NCBI GenBank assembly: GCA_017446775.1
Contig: JAFSQE010000007.1
Span: 41,448-105,447 of the forward strand
Origin: Bacteroidales bacterium
GTDB lineage: Bacteria; Bacteroidota; Bacteroidia; Bacteroidales; UBA932
Direction: 5' to 3'
DNA: 64,000 nucleotides
The first letter of the stretch is position 1. The number at the start of each line of letters is the position of its first letter. Shown in pieces: positions 40,423-49,027 of this stretch. The translations under genes were made by a program, and so were the position numbers. The notes below the pieces were generated by a model. That model did no database searches and had not been told where the DNA came from. It saw only the letters and a program-made list of their open reading frames with translations.

Positions 40423-41376
40423 GTGGAACAAAGGTTTTTAGAGTACATTGCCGTCCAGAGACGCTATTCGCCCCGTACGGTCGCCCTTTATCGCGATGCG
40501 ATAGAGGATTATCGGGCCTTTGCGATGCCAGAATGGCAGGATGGACATCAAGGGGCAGAAGGGCAGATCTGGCTGCAGATACTCTCTTCCAACCTGATTC
40601 GCGGATACATCGCCAAAGGGCTTGAAGATGGCCTGAGTCCGCGCACCATGAATCTTAAGCTCTCTGCCCTGAGCAGCTTTTGCGCATGGCTGGTGCGGCA
40701 GGGCGAACTGGAGTCGAATCCGGTCCGCAAGGTCTACCGGCCTAAGGAAGACCGGCCGCTGCCGCAGTTCTTTACCCAGGCCAGCATGGAGGGTTATCTG
40801 GCAGACAGCGGCTCGCAGGTTAAAGATGATTCCCGGAATGAGGATGATGGCCGGCCACCCTTTGACGAACTGCGCCAGCGGACCATCATTCTTGTGCTAT
40901 ACACCACCGGGATGCGTCGGGCAGAGCTTTGCAACCTGAAAGTGAGCGACTTTGACCGTGCCAGGCGGGTGTTTCGCGTAACGGGCAAGGGCGATAAGCC
41001 CAGAGAAATTCCGGTGCCGGAGAGTGTTTGTCAGGAATTATTGTTATATTTGGAAAGACTTGAGCAGGAAGCGGGCGGCGGAGCCTCTGGCTGGTTTTTT
41101 GTAACAGACAAGGGCAGGCAGCTTTATCCCGCTTTCGTGAACAATGTGGTTCGCAAGGCCCTGGGCGGCCGGGATGGCTTCACCGGTAAAAAGTCGCCGC
41201 ACGTGCTGCGGCACACACTGGCAACCCACCTGCTTAACAACGGGGCCGACATAAACAGCATTAAAGAGGTGCTTGGACACTCGTCGCTGGCTGCAACGCA
41301 GGTGTACACGCACAACTCGTTCGAGCAACTTAAGAGCACATATTTAACCGCTCATCCAAGAGCAAAAAAACGTTAG
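40423..41376 (+). CDS. xerC: XerC/XerD-type tyrosine recombinase
   Basis: About 317 residues from a GTG at 40423; a TTG at 40414 would add three residues. The N-terminal SAM-like core-binding domain (about 1-100) contains RYSPRTVALYRDAIEDY. The catalytic domain has Arg in TTGMRRAEL near 164, Lys in GKGDKPRE, HVLRH near 265, H in LGHSS and the nucleophile Tyr in TQVYTH. It follows rpsU and precedes the hibernation factor gene, a housekeeping neighbourhood in Bacteroidetes. It is therefore probably the chromosome-dimer resolvase (dif site) and not a phage integrase. Confidence 0.9.
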   Translation: MEQRFLEYIAVQRRYSPRTVALYRDAIEDYRAFAMPEWQDGHQGAEGQIWLQILSSNLIRGYIAKGLEDGLSPRTMNLKLSALSSFCAWLVRQGELESNPVRKVYRPKEDRPLPQFFTQASMEGYLADSGSQVKDDSRNEDDGRPPFDELRQRTIILVLYTTGMRRAELCNLKVSDFDRARRVFRVTGKGDKPREIPVPESVCQELLLYLERLEQEAGGGASGWFFVTDKGRQLYPAFVNNVVRKALGGRDGFTGKKSPHVLRHTLATHLLNNGADINSIKEVLGHSSLAATQVYTHNSFEQLKSTYLTAHPRAKKR

Positions 41377-41381
41377 GTGAA

Positions 41382-41672
41382 ATGGAAATCAAGGTTCAAT
41401 CAATCAAGTTTGATGCAGATCAGAAACTTATCGACTACATCGACCGCAAGGTGGGCAAGGTAGAGAAGTTCTACGAAGATGTAGTGCGCTGCGAAGTGTT
41501 GCTTTCTTTGCTTCCTGACCCCGACAACAAGAATGTCAAGGTGAGAGTCCTCATCCCGGGCAGCGAAGTCGTGGTGGAACGCAATGCAGACACGTTTGAA
41601 GAGGCTGTAACCGAGTGTGTGGGCATTCTCAAAGAGAAGCTGGTTTCGGTAAAGGAGAAACGCTTCAAATAG
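41382..41672 (+). CDS. hpf: Ribosome hibernation promoting factor (HPF/RaiA family)
   Basis: A 96-residue short HPF protein that binds the small-subunit decoding centre in stationary phase. The sequence MEIKVQSIKFDADQKLIDYIDRKVGK and the C-terminal LKEKLVSVKEK fit the family beta-alpha fold. The long-form dimerisation domain is absent. It is 5 bp after xerC, so both are likely transcribed together. Confidence 0.92.
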   Translation: MEIKVQSIKFDADQKLIDYIDRKVGKVEKFYEDVVRCEVLLSLLPDPDNKNVKVRVLIPGSEVVVERNADTFEEAVTECVGILKEKLVSVKEKRFK

Positions 41673-41676
41673 TGGT

Positions 41677-42654
41677 TTAAAAAAACAGAGCCGTCAGTTC
41701 TTCGCAGCTGACCTCACCGAAATAGTCGCCGGGGCCGATCGCCGAGATTCGCCCGGCGATTTTTTCTTGCATGTGTTCGCAGCCGGTCATCTTTTCGCAG
41801 AACTCTTCTATCGGCTTGATAAAGAAAAAATCTCCGGCGATTGCCAGGCGGCTGATAAGGCCGCCGGAGACATCGAACGATATCTCAACAACGCCGCAGG
41901 GGAGTTTTGCGCTGTTGGAGAATGAGTATTTCGGGGACGCGGTGAAGTTCCACGTATCGGTGGTGTACTTCTCTGCTGCCAGCTTTTCAATAGCGGCCAT
42001 ATCGGATTCGGTATATTGATAGCGGGGCGTGTCGCAGCCTATATATTCGCCCAGATACTCCATGAATTCGCAGCAGCTCATCTTTATGGGCAGGTGGCTG
42101 GATATGTTGGTGACCCGGCTCACGTTGGATTTTACCGCCTTGTCGGAATACTTTATCCAGCGGTTTTTCAATGCACCGGCCAGGTTGCCGATGGAGGCGC
42201 TGAAAAGCAGCGTGCCGTGTTGCAGCACCCGGCCCCGCTCTACGCACAGGGCGTTGCCGGAGAACTTGCTGCTGCCGATGCACAGGTCGTTGCGCCCCTT
42301 AAGGCGGGCATCTACCCCAAGATTCTGCAGCGCTGCCAGTATCGGCGCAGTGAAGCGGGAGAACATCGCGCCGGTGTCCTCGCCTTCGCGCCGGCTCTCG
42401 ATAAAGGTAAAATTGACGTTGCCAAGGTCGTGGAACACCGCTCCGCCGCCGGTCAGGCGCCGTACAACCGCGATATCGTGGGCTTTTACATAGTCGATGT
42501 CAATCTCTGCCAGGGCATTCTGGTTGCGGCCGATTACCACGCAGGGGGAGTTTCTCCACAGGCGGAACACCGGCTCGTTGAAGCTATGGAGCAGATATTC
42601 CTCTGCCGCAAGGTTGCGGTAGGGGTCGGTCTGGCTGTCGACTATAAAAATCAT
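41677..42654 (-). CDS. lplA: Lipoate--protein ligase
   Basis: A 325-residue LplA-type enzyme that attaches lipoate to 2-oxoacid dehydrogenase or GcvH proteins. RRLTGGGAVFHDLGNVNFTF near residue 65 carries the RRxxGGGxVxHD motif, and GRNDLCIGSSKFSGNA near 118 the substrate-binding GRND and GxKxSG motifs. A C-terminal accessory domain covers roughly residues 235-325. It converges with the hpf gene and is divergent from the HHH protein gene. Confidence 0.94.
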   Translation of the reverse strand: MIFIVDSQTDPYRNLAAEEYLLHSFNEPVFRLWRNSPCVVIGRNQNALAEIDIDYVKAHDIAVVRRLTGGGAVFHDLGNVNFTFIESRREGEDTGAMFSRFTAPILAALQNLGVDARLKGRNDLCIGSSKFSGNALCVERGRVLQHGTLLFSASIGNLAGALKNRWIKYSDKAVKSNVSRVTNISSHLPIKMSCCEFMEYLGEYIGCDTPRYQYTESDMAAIEKLAAEKYTTDTWNFTASPKYSFSNSAKLPCGVVEISFDVSGGLISRLAIAGDFFFIKPIEEFCEKMTGCEHMQEKIAGRISAIGPGDYFGEVSCEELTALFF

Positions 42655-42679
42655 TACCGGAATGGTTGCGTTGCACCGG

Positions 42680-42696
42680 CAAAGATATTACATTTG
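42680..42696. promoter_or_regulatory. Abutting divergent promoters of lplA and the HHH gene
   Basis: TATCTTTG on the minus strand (42680-42687) and TACATTTG on the plus strand (42689-42696) are separated by a single base. Each promoter's -33 region lies in the other's transcribed part. Confidence 0.6.
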
Positions 42697-42723
42697 CAAT
42701 AACAATTAAAGCGGGAGGTTGAG

Positions 42724-44577
42724 GTGAGAGATTTTCTTTCTGTGATTGCCCTCTCTGGTGCAATCTTTTTATTTTGGATGCCGGCGTCGGCACAAAGTCC
42801 CCAGGGGAGGGATTTAGAATCTGTTATAGAGCAAATGGCAGAGGAGGGCGTTTCGGAAGAGGCGATAGAAGATTATCTGCAGCAGTTGCTTCCCGAGGAG
42901 GGCAGGATAAACCTGAACACCGCCAGCCGCGAAAGCCTTGAACGGTGCGGACTCTTTACCCGGTTCCAGATAGCGAGCCTGCTGGAATACAGGGCCGATT
43001 ACGGCGCGCTGCTTTCTGTACAGGAGCTGGCGATGGTGGATGGATTCGGAGCCGAAACAGTTGCGCGTCTTGCCCCGTTTATCTCGCTTAAAGGCGATGA
43101 TGCCGATGCAGGGGTGCGGTTGCAGGCACGTTCCCGGTATCGGTACAAGAGCACGGTGGAGGGGCTTCACCAGTACAACAGGGTGCTGTTTGAAAAGGGT
43201 GGCCTCAAGGCGGGGGTGCTGGCAGAGAGTGATGCCGGAGAAATAGCGCTGGTAGATTATATCGGGGCGTATGTGGGTTATCAGAAGGGGCGGTGGAACA
43301 TTCTTGCGGGCGATTACAGCGCCTGCTTCGGGCAGGGGCTGGCTGTGTGGAACGCTTTCTGTTTTACCGGTGCCACTGCTCCGGCATCGGTGATGCGCCG
43401 CCCGCGAGGCATCGTGCCATATAAATCGGCAGAAGAGAGTATGGCGTTGCGGGGAGTCGCTTTGGAATATCGGCTGCAGGGAGGATTCCAGGCTGCGGTC
43501 TTTGTCTCCGCCGCCGGGGTAGATGCCAGGGTGGAGGAAGAGGGTTACAAATCGTTGCCCGCCACCGGCTACCACAGGACAATTGCAGAGAAGGCGGCCA
43601 AAAACGCGATGCGTGAGTATCTGGCAGGGGGACACATAACACGGCGTGGAGAGTGGTTCGAGGCGGGCATAACTGCGGTGGCTTACTCTTTCAGCGAGCA
43701 TAACGCCCGGCAGCGGCAGCCATACAACCAGTTTCAGATGTACGACGGGTGGATGGGGAATCTCTCTGCCGATGCCGTTGTCGGCATCGGCCACTGGCGC
43801 CTCTTTGCGGAGGTGGCCGCCGATGCCAAATGTCATCTGGCGGCTGTGGCGGGAGCTGTGCTTTCGGCATCATACAACTTTGAGGCTTCGGCATCGGTAC
43901 GTTATTACGACAAGGCTTATATCGCGCCCCACGCCGGGGCCTATTCCACCATATCTTCTGTCTCGAACCAGGCCGGGGCGGTTTTCTCGCTGCTGTGGCG
44001 GCCGCTGCGGGGGATGACGGTGACCTCTTTCTCGGAGGCGGTGTACTATCCCTGGCAGCGATACCGCATCCCGGAGCCATCGTGGGCGGTGTACGAGAAA
44101 GCCAGGGCAGAATATTCTGCCGGGGGGTGGACCTTATCGCTGCAGGATAATTATGTATGGCAGAGCCATATCCGCAGGCACAAACACTCCATAAAGGGCG
44201 TTTCCAAGTGGGAAGGAGGGCGATGGAAGGCATCGGTAAGGGCAGGGGCGGTGGTGTTTAGGGGGCCGTCGGCAGGGGTCTCCGCTTCCGGATCGCGTGG
44301 AGTGGCAGCTTCAGTTTCGGTTGCAAGGGAATTCGGACGCCGCAGGCATAGCGTCACCGCGTCGGTGTCGTTTTATGATGCCGCCGACTACGATAGCCGG
44401 GTATATCTGTACGAAAGCGACTTGCCGGGCAGCTTCTCTGCCCAATATTACTTCGGCAAGGGAATTGCAGCAAGGTGTCTGGTCAAAATAAAACCCTGCC
44501 CAAAAGTGGTTCTTTCGTGTGTTGCGGTGGTCTCTGCCGCACCGGAGGTCCGTCTGCAGGCAGATTATAATTTTTAA
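42724..44577 (+). CDS. Helix-hairpin-helix (ComEA-like) protein with a barrel-like C-terminal part
   Basis: A 617-residue exported protein starting at GTG, with a signal peptide ending near ASA (residue 22). A helix-hairpin-helix domain (about residues 58-120) contains INLNTASRESLERCG and AMVDGFGAETVARLAPFISL, like ComEA. Residues about 125-617 show alternating aromatic/polar strands ending in VRLQADYNF, as in outer-membrane barrels. The combination suggests DNA handling at the outer membrane, but no function is established. It precedes parA on the same strand. Confidence 0.72.
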   Translation: MRDFLSVIALSGAIFLFWMPASAQSPQGRDLESVIEQMAEEGVSEEAIEDYLQQLLPEEGRINLNTASRESLERCGLFTRFQIASLLEYRADYGALLSVQELAMVDGFGAETVARLAPFISLKGDDADAGVRLQARSRYRYKSTVEGLHQYNRVLFEKGGLKAGVLAESDAGEIALVDYIGAYVGYQKGRWNILAGDYSACFGQGLAVWNAFCFTGATAPASVMRRPRGIVPYKSAEESMALRGVALEYRLQGGFQAAVFVSAAGVDARVEEEGYKSLPATGYHRTIAEKAAKNAMREYLAGGHITRRGEWFEAGITAVAYSFSEHNARQRQPYNQFQMYDGWMGNLSADAVVGIGHWRLFAEVAADAKCHLAAVAGAVLSASYNFEASASVRYYDKAYIAPHAGAYSTISSVSNQAGAVFSLLWRPLRGMTVTSFSEAVYYPWQRYRIPEPSWAVYEKARAEYSAGGWTLSLQDNYVWQSHIRRHKHSIKGVSKWEGGRWKASVRAGAVVFRGPSAGVSASGSRGVAASVSVAREFGRRRHSVTASVSFYDAADYDSRVYLYESDLPGSFSAQYYFGKGIAARCLVKIKPCPKVVLSCVAVVSAAPEVRLQADYNF

Positions 44578-44593
44578 GAAAGAAAACATTTGT

Positions 44594-44601
44594 TAATTTT
44601 G
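44594..44601 (+). promoter_or_regulatory. Promoter (-7 box) of parA
   Basis: TAATTTTG fits TAnnTTTG and ends 23 bp before the parA ATG. Confidence 0.5.
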
Positions 44602-44624
44602 CTGATTCTCTGTAGGGATATTCA

Positions 44625-45392
44625 ATGGGCAAGATTATCGCGATAGCAAACCAGAAAGGGGGCGTGGGGAAAACTACCACGGCCGTGAATCTGGCCGCTT
44701 CCCTGGCGGTGTTGAAGCATCCCACCCTTCTGGTGGATGCCGACCCTCAGGCGAATGCCACTGCATATCTTGGCTTTGATGCCGATGCCGATACCGGCTG
44801 CACCCTCTACGACGCGCTGAGCGGCAGGGTGGAGCTGTGCGATACAATCCTGGATACTTCGCTAAAGTATCTTAAGGCAGTTCCCTCGCATGTAAACCTG
44901 ATAGGAGTGGAGGTGGAGCTGCTCAACAGCAACAGCCGCGAAACGGCGCTGCGTACCCTTCTTGGCGGTGTTAAAGGGGAATACGAATATATCATCATAG
45001 ACTGTTCGCCGTCGCTGGGCCTGCTCACCATAAACGCCCTCACCGCAGCGGACACGGTTATTGTCCCGGTGCAGCCGGAATACTTTGCCGTAGAGGGGCT
45101 GGGGCGCCTGCTTAACACTATCAAGCTGGTCCAGACCACCGTCAACGCCAATCTGGATATCGAGGGCTTTCTGTTCTCTATGTACGACAGCCGGCTCAAA
45201 CACCATAACCAGATTGTGGAAGAGATCCGCTCCCAGTTCCCGCAAAAGGTGTTCAAGACCATCATCTGCCGCAGCTCGCAGCTGGTAGAGGCTCCGCCGG
45301 CAGGCAAGCCCGCCATTTTGTATGATCCCGAATCGGCAGGTGCCGGCAACTTTATGAATCTTGCAGAAGAACTTTTGAGCAACAATGCATAG
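44625..45392 (+). CDS. parA: ParA/Soj chromosome-partition ATPase
   Basis: A 255-residue Walker-type ATPase. The deviant P-loop KGGVGKTT is at residues 11-18, DADPQANAT near 39 and [12 protein letters not shown] near 125. It should pattern ParB-parS complexes on the nucleoid. In Bacteroidetes parB normally follows directly; here the next gene, 9 bp on, is DUF5683. No parB is in the window. Confidence 0.94.
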   Translation: MGKIIAIANQKGGVGKTTTAVNLAASLAVLKHPTLLVDADPQANATAYLGFDADADTGCTLYDALSGRVELCDTILDTSLKYLKAVPSHVNLIGVEVELLNSNSRETALRTLLGGVKGEYEYIIIDCSPSLGLLTINALTAADTVIVPVQPEYFAVEGLGRLLNTIKLVQTTVNANLDIEGFLFSMYDSRLKHHNQIVEEIRSQFPQKVFKTIICRSSQLVEAPPAGKPAILYDPESAGAGNFMNLAEELLSNNA

Positions 45393-45401
45393 AAACACCC
45401 G

Positions 45402-46334
45402 ATGAGAAGATGCCTGTACATATTGCTTTTGCTTGCGCTCGCCTGCATACAGGCGTGGGGGCAGGGTACCTTCAGGCAGAATACATCGCTCACAGGTGTT
45501 CCGGGCGCGACTGAGAACTCCGCTACGTATAAAGAAGACGAAAACGAGAACGAAGCCGATACCCTGCAGGGCTTCTCAATTAAGCATCTTACCCGTGGTC
45601 TGAGGCACATCGAACCCCTCAAGCCGGGATATGCGACCCTTGGCGCAGCCGTTGTGCCGGGCAGGATCCAGATGTACAACAAGGACTACGGCAAACTGCC
45701 GTTCATCTATGCAGGAATAGGTGCCGGAGTGGGCGCGGGGCTGTATTTCCACAAGAAATATCAGGATGTACCCGACCAGAAATATGCGACCTACCGCAAC
45801 CTTTGCTTTGCGGGTGCGGCTCTGGTTTATTGGGGGCAGATTCTCGACGGAGTCGCGTGCCTGCCCGATGCGCGGGATCCCGATCCCGGCAAGGCGGCCG
45901 TTTTCTCTGCGCTGCTGCCCGGCCTTGGCCAGGCCTACATCGGGGACTGGTGGCACATCCCCATCTGGTACGGCGGACTGGGTGTCTGCCTGTATACGCT
46001 GCATATCAACAATATGCAGTACAACCGCTACAGGTATATCTACAAGCTTGCCAGCGACAGCAGCTCCGGCTATACCGGACACATCAACCTTACGGCAGCG
46101 ACAACCTACAAGGACCTCTATCACCGCTACCGCGACTATTCTGTGGTGGCGACCGTGCTGGTGTACGCGCTCAATATCATAGATGCAAACGTGTTTGCGT
46201 ATATGAAAGACTTCAATGTGAGCGACGACCTCTCTTTAAACGTGAACCCGGCGCTGATAGACAACCTGGACGATATCGTGTCGCCGTCGCCACAACCACC
46301 GTCGTTCGGCATCAACCTGACATTTAATTTTTAA
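45402..46334 (+). CDS. DUF5683 family membrane protein
   Basis: A 310-residue protein of a Bacteroidetes family of unknown function. A signal peptide (to about WG, residue 20) is followed by two related halves. The first contains KPGYATLGAAVVPGRIQMYNKDYGKLPFIY near residue 68, the second DPGKAAVFSALLPGLGQAY near 162, so an internal duplication is visible. Hydrophobic helices follow each. It sits between parA and mltD, its usual place, suggesting a link to the cell-envelope or division machinery. Confidence 0.82.
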   Translation: MRRCLYILLLLALACIQAWGQGTFRQNTSLTGVPGATENSATYKEDENENEADTLQGFSIKHLTRGLRHIEPLKPGYATLGAAVVPGRIQMYNKDYGKLPFIYAGIGAGVGAGLYFHKKYQDVPDQKYATYRNLCFAGAALVYWGQILDGVACLPDARDPDPGKAAVFSALLPGLGQAYIGDWWHIPIWYGGLGVCLYTLHINNMQYNRYRYIYKLASDSSSGYTGHINLTAATTYKDLYHRYRDYSVVATVLVYALNIIDANVFAYMKDFNVSDDLSLNVNPALIDNLDDIVSPSPQPPSFGINLTFNF

Positions 46335-46356
46335 TCATACACATCACAAACCTTCA

Positions 46357-47976
46357 ATGTACTCACCCGCAAAAAAACTTTCAAGACAGCTTTCAACACT
46401 TTTACTACTGATATTCTTACCGCTTTCGGCATCGGCGCAGCTCTTGAATATAGAGACCCGCAAGCAGTTGCGTGACTCCATATCGATATTGCTCTACAAG
46501 CTCGATTCGCTTCAAAAGGCATACGACGAGATGGTCGCGGCTCCGTTTGAGGAGGTCGCACTTCTGGCTGATACGGACAGCCTCGTTGCAGACGACGATA
46601 TCCGTTTCAATACCGATTCTGCACTGGTTGCATGGTACGATAATCTCAGCCGCCACTCCCAGGACGAAGAGGAGCTGATGGGGGTTGGGGATATGCAGTA
46701 TACCTCCGACATCCCCGATTCGGTATATGTCGCCCGCCTGAACAGCATCAACACCTCTATCAAGATACCGTATAACGACGTGGTGCGCAGCTATATCATC
46801 TACTATACGCAAAAGATGCCGCGAGAAAAGATCTGCAACATCGTAGGGCTGTCGTCTTACTATCTGCCTATATTCGAGGAGATTTTCGACCAGTACGGCC
46901 TGCCGCAGGAACTGGCCAAGGTCTCTGTTATAGAATCGGCACTGAATCCGATGGCGGTATCCCGCGCACGTGCGGCAGGTATGTGGCAGTTTATGCGGCG
47001 TACCGGTACCCAGTATGGACTGGAGATAGACGAATATATCGACGAACGGTTCGACTATATGGCCGAGACGCACGCCGCAGCCAAGTATCTCAAAGATGCT
47101 TATGCAATCTTTGGCGACTGGTCCCTGGCAATCGCCTCGTATAACTGCGGCCCAGGCAATGTGAACAAGGCGATAAAACGGGCCGGCGGTGGACGGGACT
47201 TCTGGGATGTGTATAAATACCTCCCCCGCGAAACCCGCGGCTATGTACCGGCGTTCGTGGCGGCGGTGTATACCCTCGCATTCTACAAAGAGCATAACAT
47301 CGTGCCCTCTTATATCAATACCCCGCCTCAGGTGGATACTTTCCACGTCTCCAACAACCTCCACTTCGGGCAGGTTTCGGAGTGCGTCGGAATCAGCATG
47401 GAGATGATGCGCAACCTGAATCCGGAGTATGTGCTGGATATCGTTCCGGGCAAGACCAAAACCCGCGTAATCAAGCTTCCATACAGTTTCTCGGGGGCAT
47501 TCATAGATGCTCAGGACACGATCTATGCATATAAAGACAGCGTCTTTTTCGACCCCGTGACGATAAAGCGCGTGGCCGAGGCCGGCAATTCCCGGACCGC
47601 AGCCGGAGCAACGTATACAACCTATACAGTGCGCAGCGGCGACAGCCTGGGCAAGATCGCCTCCCGCAACCATACGACCGTTGCCCGCCTCAAGTCCTGG
47701 AATAACCTCCGCAGCGACAACATCCGCATAGGGCAGAAGCTCAAGATATACAGCGGCAAGGGCCCCGCGCCCAGCGTTTCGTCGTCTTCATCATCCAAGC
47801 CGGCCACCACAACCTCTGGCGGCTATGTGATGTATACCGTGCGCAAAGGCGATACACTGTACAGCATTGCCAACAAATTCCCGGGCGTAACCCTCAACGA
47901 CATTATGCGATTGAACGGTCTTACCCGCAACTCCAAGATATACACCGGTCAGAAACTGAAGATCAAGAAGCAATAA
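46357..47976 (+). CDS. mltD: Membrane-bound lytic transglycosylase with two LysM domains (MltD-like)
   Basis: A 539-residue exported peptidoglycan lyase. A signal peptide ends near ASAQ (residue 27). The SLT domain (about 170-300) has the catalytic Glu in KVSVIESALNP, then GMWQFMRRTG and ASYNCGPGNVNKAI. Two LysM domains at about 415-462 (YTVRSGDSLGKIA) and 490-539 (YTVRKGDTLYSIA) bind glycan. Serine-rich linkers separate them. It follows DUF5683 as in other Bacteroidetes. Confidence 0.94.
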   Translation: MYSPAKKLSRQLSTLLLLIFLPLSASAQLLNIETRKQLRDSISILLYKLDSLQKAYDEMVAAPFEEVALLADTDSLVADDDIRFNTDSALVAWYDNLSRHSQDEEELMGVGDMQYTSDIPDSVYVARLNSINTSIKIPYNDVVRSYIIYYTQKMPREKICNIVGLSSYYLPIFEEIFDQYGLPQELAKVSVIESALNPMAVSRARAAGMWQFMRRTGTQYGLEIDEYIDERFDYMAETHAAAKYLKDAYAIFGDWSLAIASYNCGPGNVNKAIKRAGGGRDFWDVYKYLPRETRGYVPAFVAAVYTLAFYKEHNIVPSYINTPPQVDTFHVSNNLHFGQVSECVGISMEMMRNLNPEYVLDIVPGKTKTRVIKLPYSFSGAFIDAQDTIYAYKDSVFFDPVTIKRVAEAGNSRTAAGATYTTYTVRSGDSLGKIASRNHTTVARLKSWNNLRSDNIRIGQKLKIYSGKGPAPSVSSSSSSKPATTTSGGYVMYTVRKGDTLYSIANKFPGVTLNDIMRLNGLTRNSKIYTGQKLKIKKQ

Positions 47977-47990
47977 CCGTCCGCAATAAA

Positions 47991-48021
47991 TTTGGAGATG
48001 CAAAAAGTTTTTATACCTTTG
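47991..48021 (+). promoter_or_regulatory. Strong promoter of tRNA-Phe
   Basis: TTTG at 47991-47994 and TACCTTTG at 48014-48021 are separated by 19 bp, a full match to the Bacteroidetes consensus. The tRNA begins 16 bp downstream. Confidence 0.85.
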
Positions 48022-48036
48022 CATCCCCAAACCAAT

Positions 48037-48109
48037 GGTGCCATAGCTCAGTTGGTAGAGCAAAGGACTGAAAATCCTTGTGTCCCTGGTTCAATTCCCG
48101 GTGGCACCA
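48037..48109 (+). tRNA. tRNA-Phe (anticodon GAA)
   Basis: A 73-nt cloverleaf without encoded CCA. The acceptor GGTGCCA pairs with TGGCACC, the D-arm GCTC/GAGC is present, the anticodon arm is AAGGA-CTGAAAA-TCCTT, and the T-loop is TTCAATT. The T-stem CCTGG/CCCGG has one U-C mismatch in the middle pair. The accessory element begins directly downstream, so the 3' end is a candidate attachment site and the odd T-stem may reflect replacement by the element's copy. Confidence 0.93.
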
Positions 48110-48112
48110 CTG

Positions 48113-48146
48113 AAAACCCCTCCACAGATACCTGTAGAGGGGTTTT
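48113..48146. terminator. Bidirectional terminator after tRNA-Phe
   Basis: A 15-bp stem (48113-48127 with 48132-48146, one mismatch) with a 4-nt loop, flanked by A- and T-runs. The 26-bp core, CCCCTCCACAG-loop-CTGTAGAGGGG, recurs with one base change at 52100-52125. Confidence 0.85.
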
Positions 48147-48156
48147 GTTATCAAAA

Positions 48157-48244
48157 GTTGGCTACAAGTTGGCTACATTTTGGAGGTTGGCTACAGGGTG
48201 TGTGCAAAAAGCCTGGAAACCTACTCGTAGTAAATTCCCAGGCT
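48157..48244. repeat. Direct repeats and dyad next to tRNA-Phe (possible att arm region)
   Basis: GTTGGCTACA occurs three times (48157-48166, 48168-48177, 48186-48195). It is followed by a dyad, GCCTGG at 48211-48216 and CCAGGC at 48238-48243, around a small CTAC/GTAG palindrome. Short direct repeats beside a tRNA 3' end look like arm-type sites of a tyrosine recombinase. No integrase gene is present to confirm this. Confidence 0.45.
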
Positions 48245-48311
48245 GGTGCGTTAATTAATACCCTGTATCTCGGGCATCCACTACAAAGGTAGTGTAATTT
48301 CTTGAGAATAG

Positions 48312-48331
48312 TTATTATCACATATTCTACT
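48312..48331 (+). promoter_or_regulatory. Putative late box upstream of the amidase
   Basis: TTATTATCACATATTCTACT, 30 bp before the amidase ATG, matches 19 of 20 bases of a site at 55479-55498 (minus strand) upstream of the late operon. No TAnnTTTG box was found for either unit. Confidence 0.65.
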
Positions 48332-48361
48332 CATCTTGCAGCATACAAATAACTGCTCAAG

Positions 48362-48952
48362 ATGAAGATTCTCCTCGATAATGGCCACGGCATTGAAACT
48401 CCCGGGAAGCGGAGTCCGGATGGATTGTTCCGCGAGTTCGCATATAATAGATATATAGCAAGTCAAATCCACCAGCGTCTGAAAGGCAATGGCCTGGACT
48501 CCCAGCTGCTCGTTCCGGAGATGGAAGACATCTCCCTGGCCGAGCGCTGCCGTCGGACCAACCAGATATGCCGCCAGCTGGGGAGTGACAAGGTACTCTT
48601 GATATCCATACACGTCAACGCTGCAGGAAACGGCTCAGAGTGGATGAACGCCCGCGGCTGGAGTTGCTACACCACTCCCGGCCAGACACTGGCAGACGAG
48701 CTCGCAACGTGCCTCTATCGAGCCGCAGCAGAGCATCTGTATGGCCACAAGATTCGGATGGATTATACTGATGGAGATCCGGACATTGAGAGCAGCTTCT
48801 ACATCCTCCGACACACCCTCTGTCCTGCAGTCCTGACAGAGAACTTATTTATGGATAACAAGGAGGATGTCGCCTTTCTGGAATCTACAGCCGGTGCTCT
48901 GGCAATAGTCAATCTCCACATCGAGGGGATTTGTCGGTATCTATCGAGATAG
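48362..48952 (+). CDS. N-acetylmuramoyl-L-alanine amidase (Amidase_3), phage endolysin type
   Basis: A 196-residue zinc amidase that cuts the amide between MurNAc and L-Ala. The metal-site residues of the family are seen as H9 in DNGHG, E25 in FREFAYN, the His of ISIHVNAA near residue 81, and the catalytic Glu in LTENLFMD near 163. There is no signal peptide and no extra wall-binding domain. This fits an endolysin released by a holin rather than a secreted housekeeping amidase. It is the first gene after tRNA-Phe, transcribed toward the convergent lipoprotein gene. Confidence 0.88.
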   Translation: MKILLDNGHGIETPGKRSPDGLFREFAYNRYIASQIHQRLKGNGLDSQLLVPEMEDISLAERCRRTNQICRQLGSDKVLLISIHVNAAGNGSEWMNARGWSCYTTPGQTLADELATCLYRAAAEHLYGHKIRMDYTDGDPDIESSFYILRHTLCPAVLTENLFMDNKEDVAFLESTAGALAIVNLHIEGICRYLSR

Positions 48953-48964
48953 CCACCTATGTAT

Positions 48965-49008
48965 AGAAGAATCCCCGGCCACAGCATCGCTGACGGTCGG
49001 GGACTTCT
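48965..49008. terminator. Hairpin between convergent amidase and lipoprotein genes
   Basis: AGAAG and TCCCCGGCC (48965-48980) pair imperfectly with GGTCGGGGA and CTTCT (48994-49008). Position between convergent genes suggests a shared terminator, but no long T-run follows. Confidence 0.5.
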
Positions 49009-49027
49009 GTATTAATCCGTTGTTATA

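Noticed and set aside
40423..41376. Tyrosine recombinase as the integrase of the 48-58 kb element
   Set aside because: It sits in a conserved housekeeping block 7 kb away with chromosomal genes between, and has the XerC layout.
48362..48952. Housekeeping secreted amidase
   Set aside because: No signal peptide or wall-binding domain, and it shares a control box with phage-like late genes.
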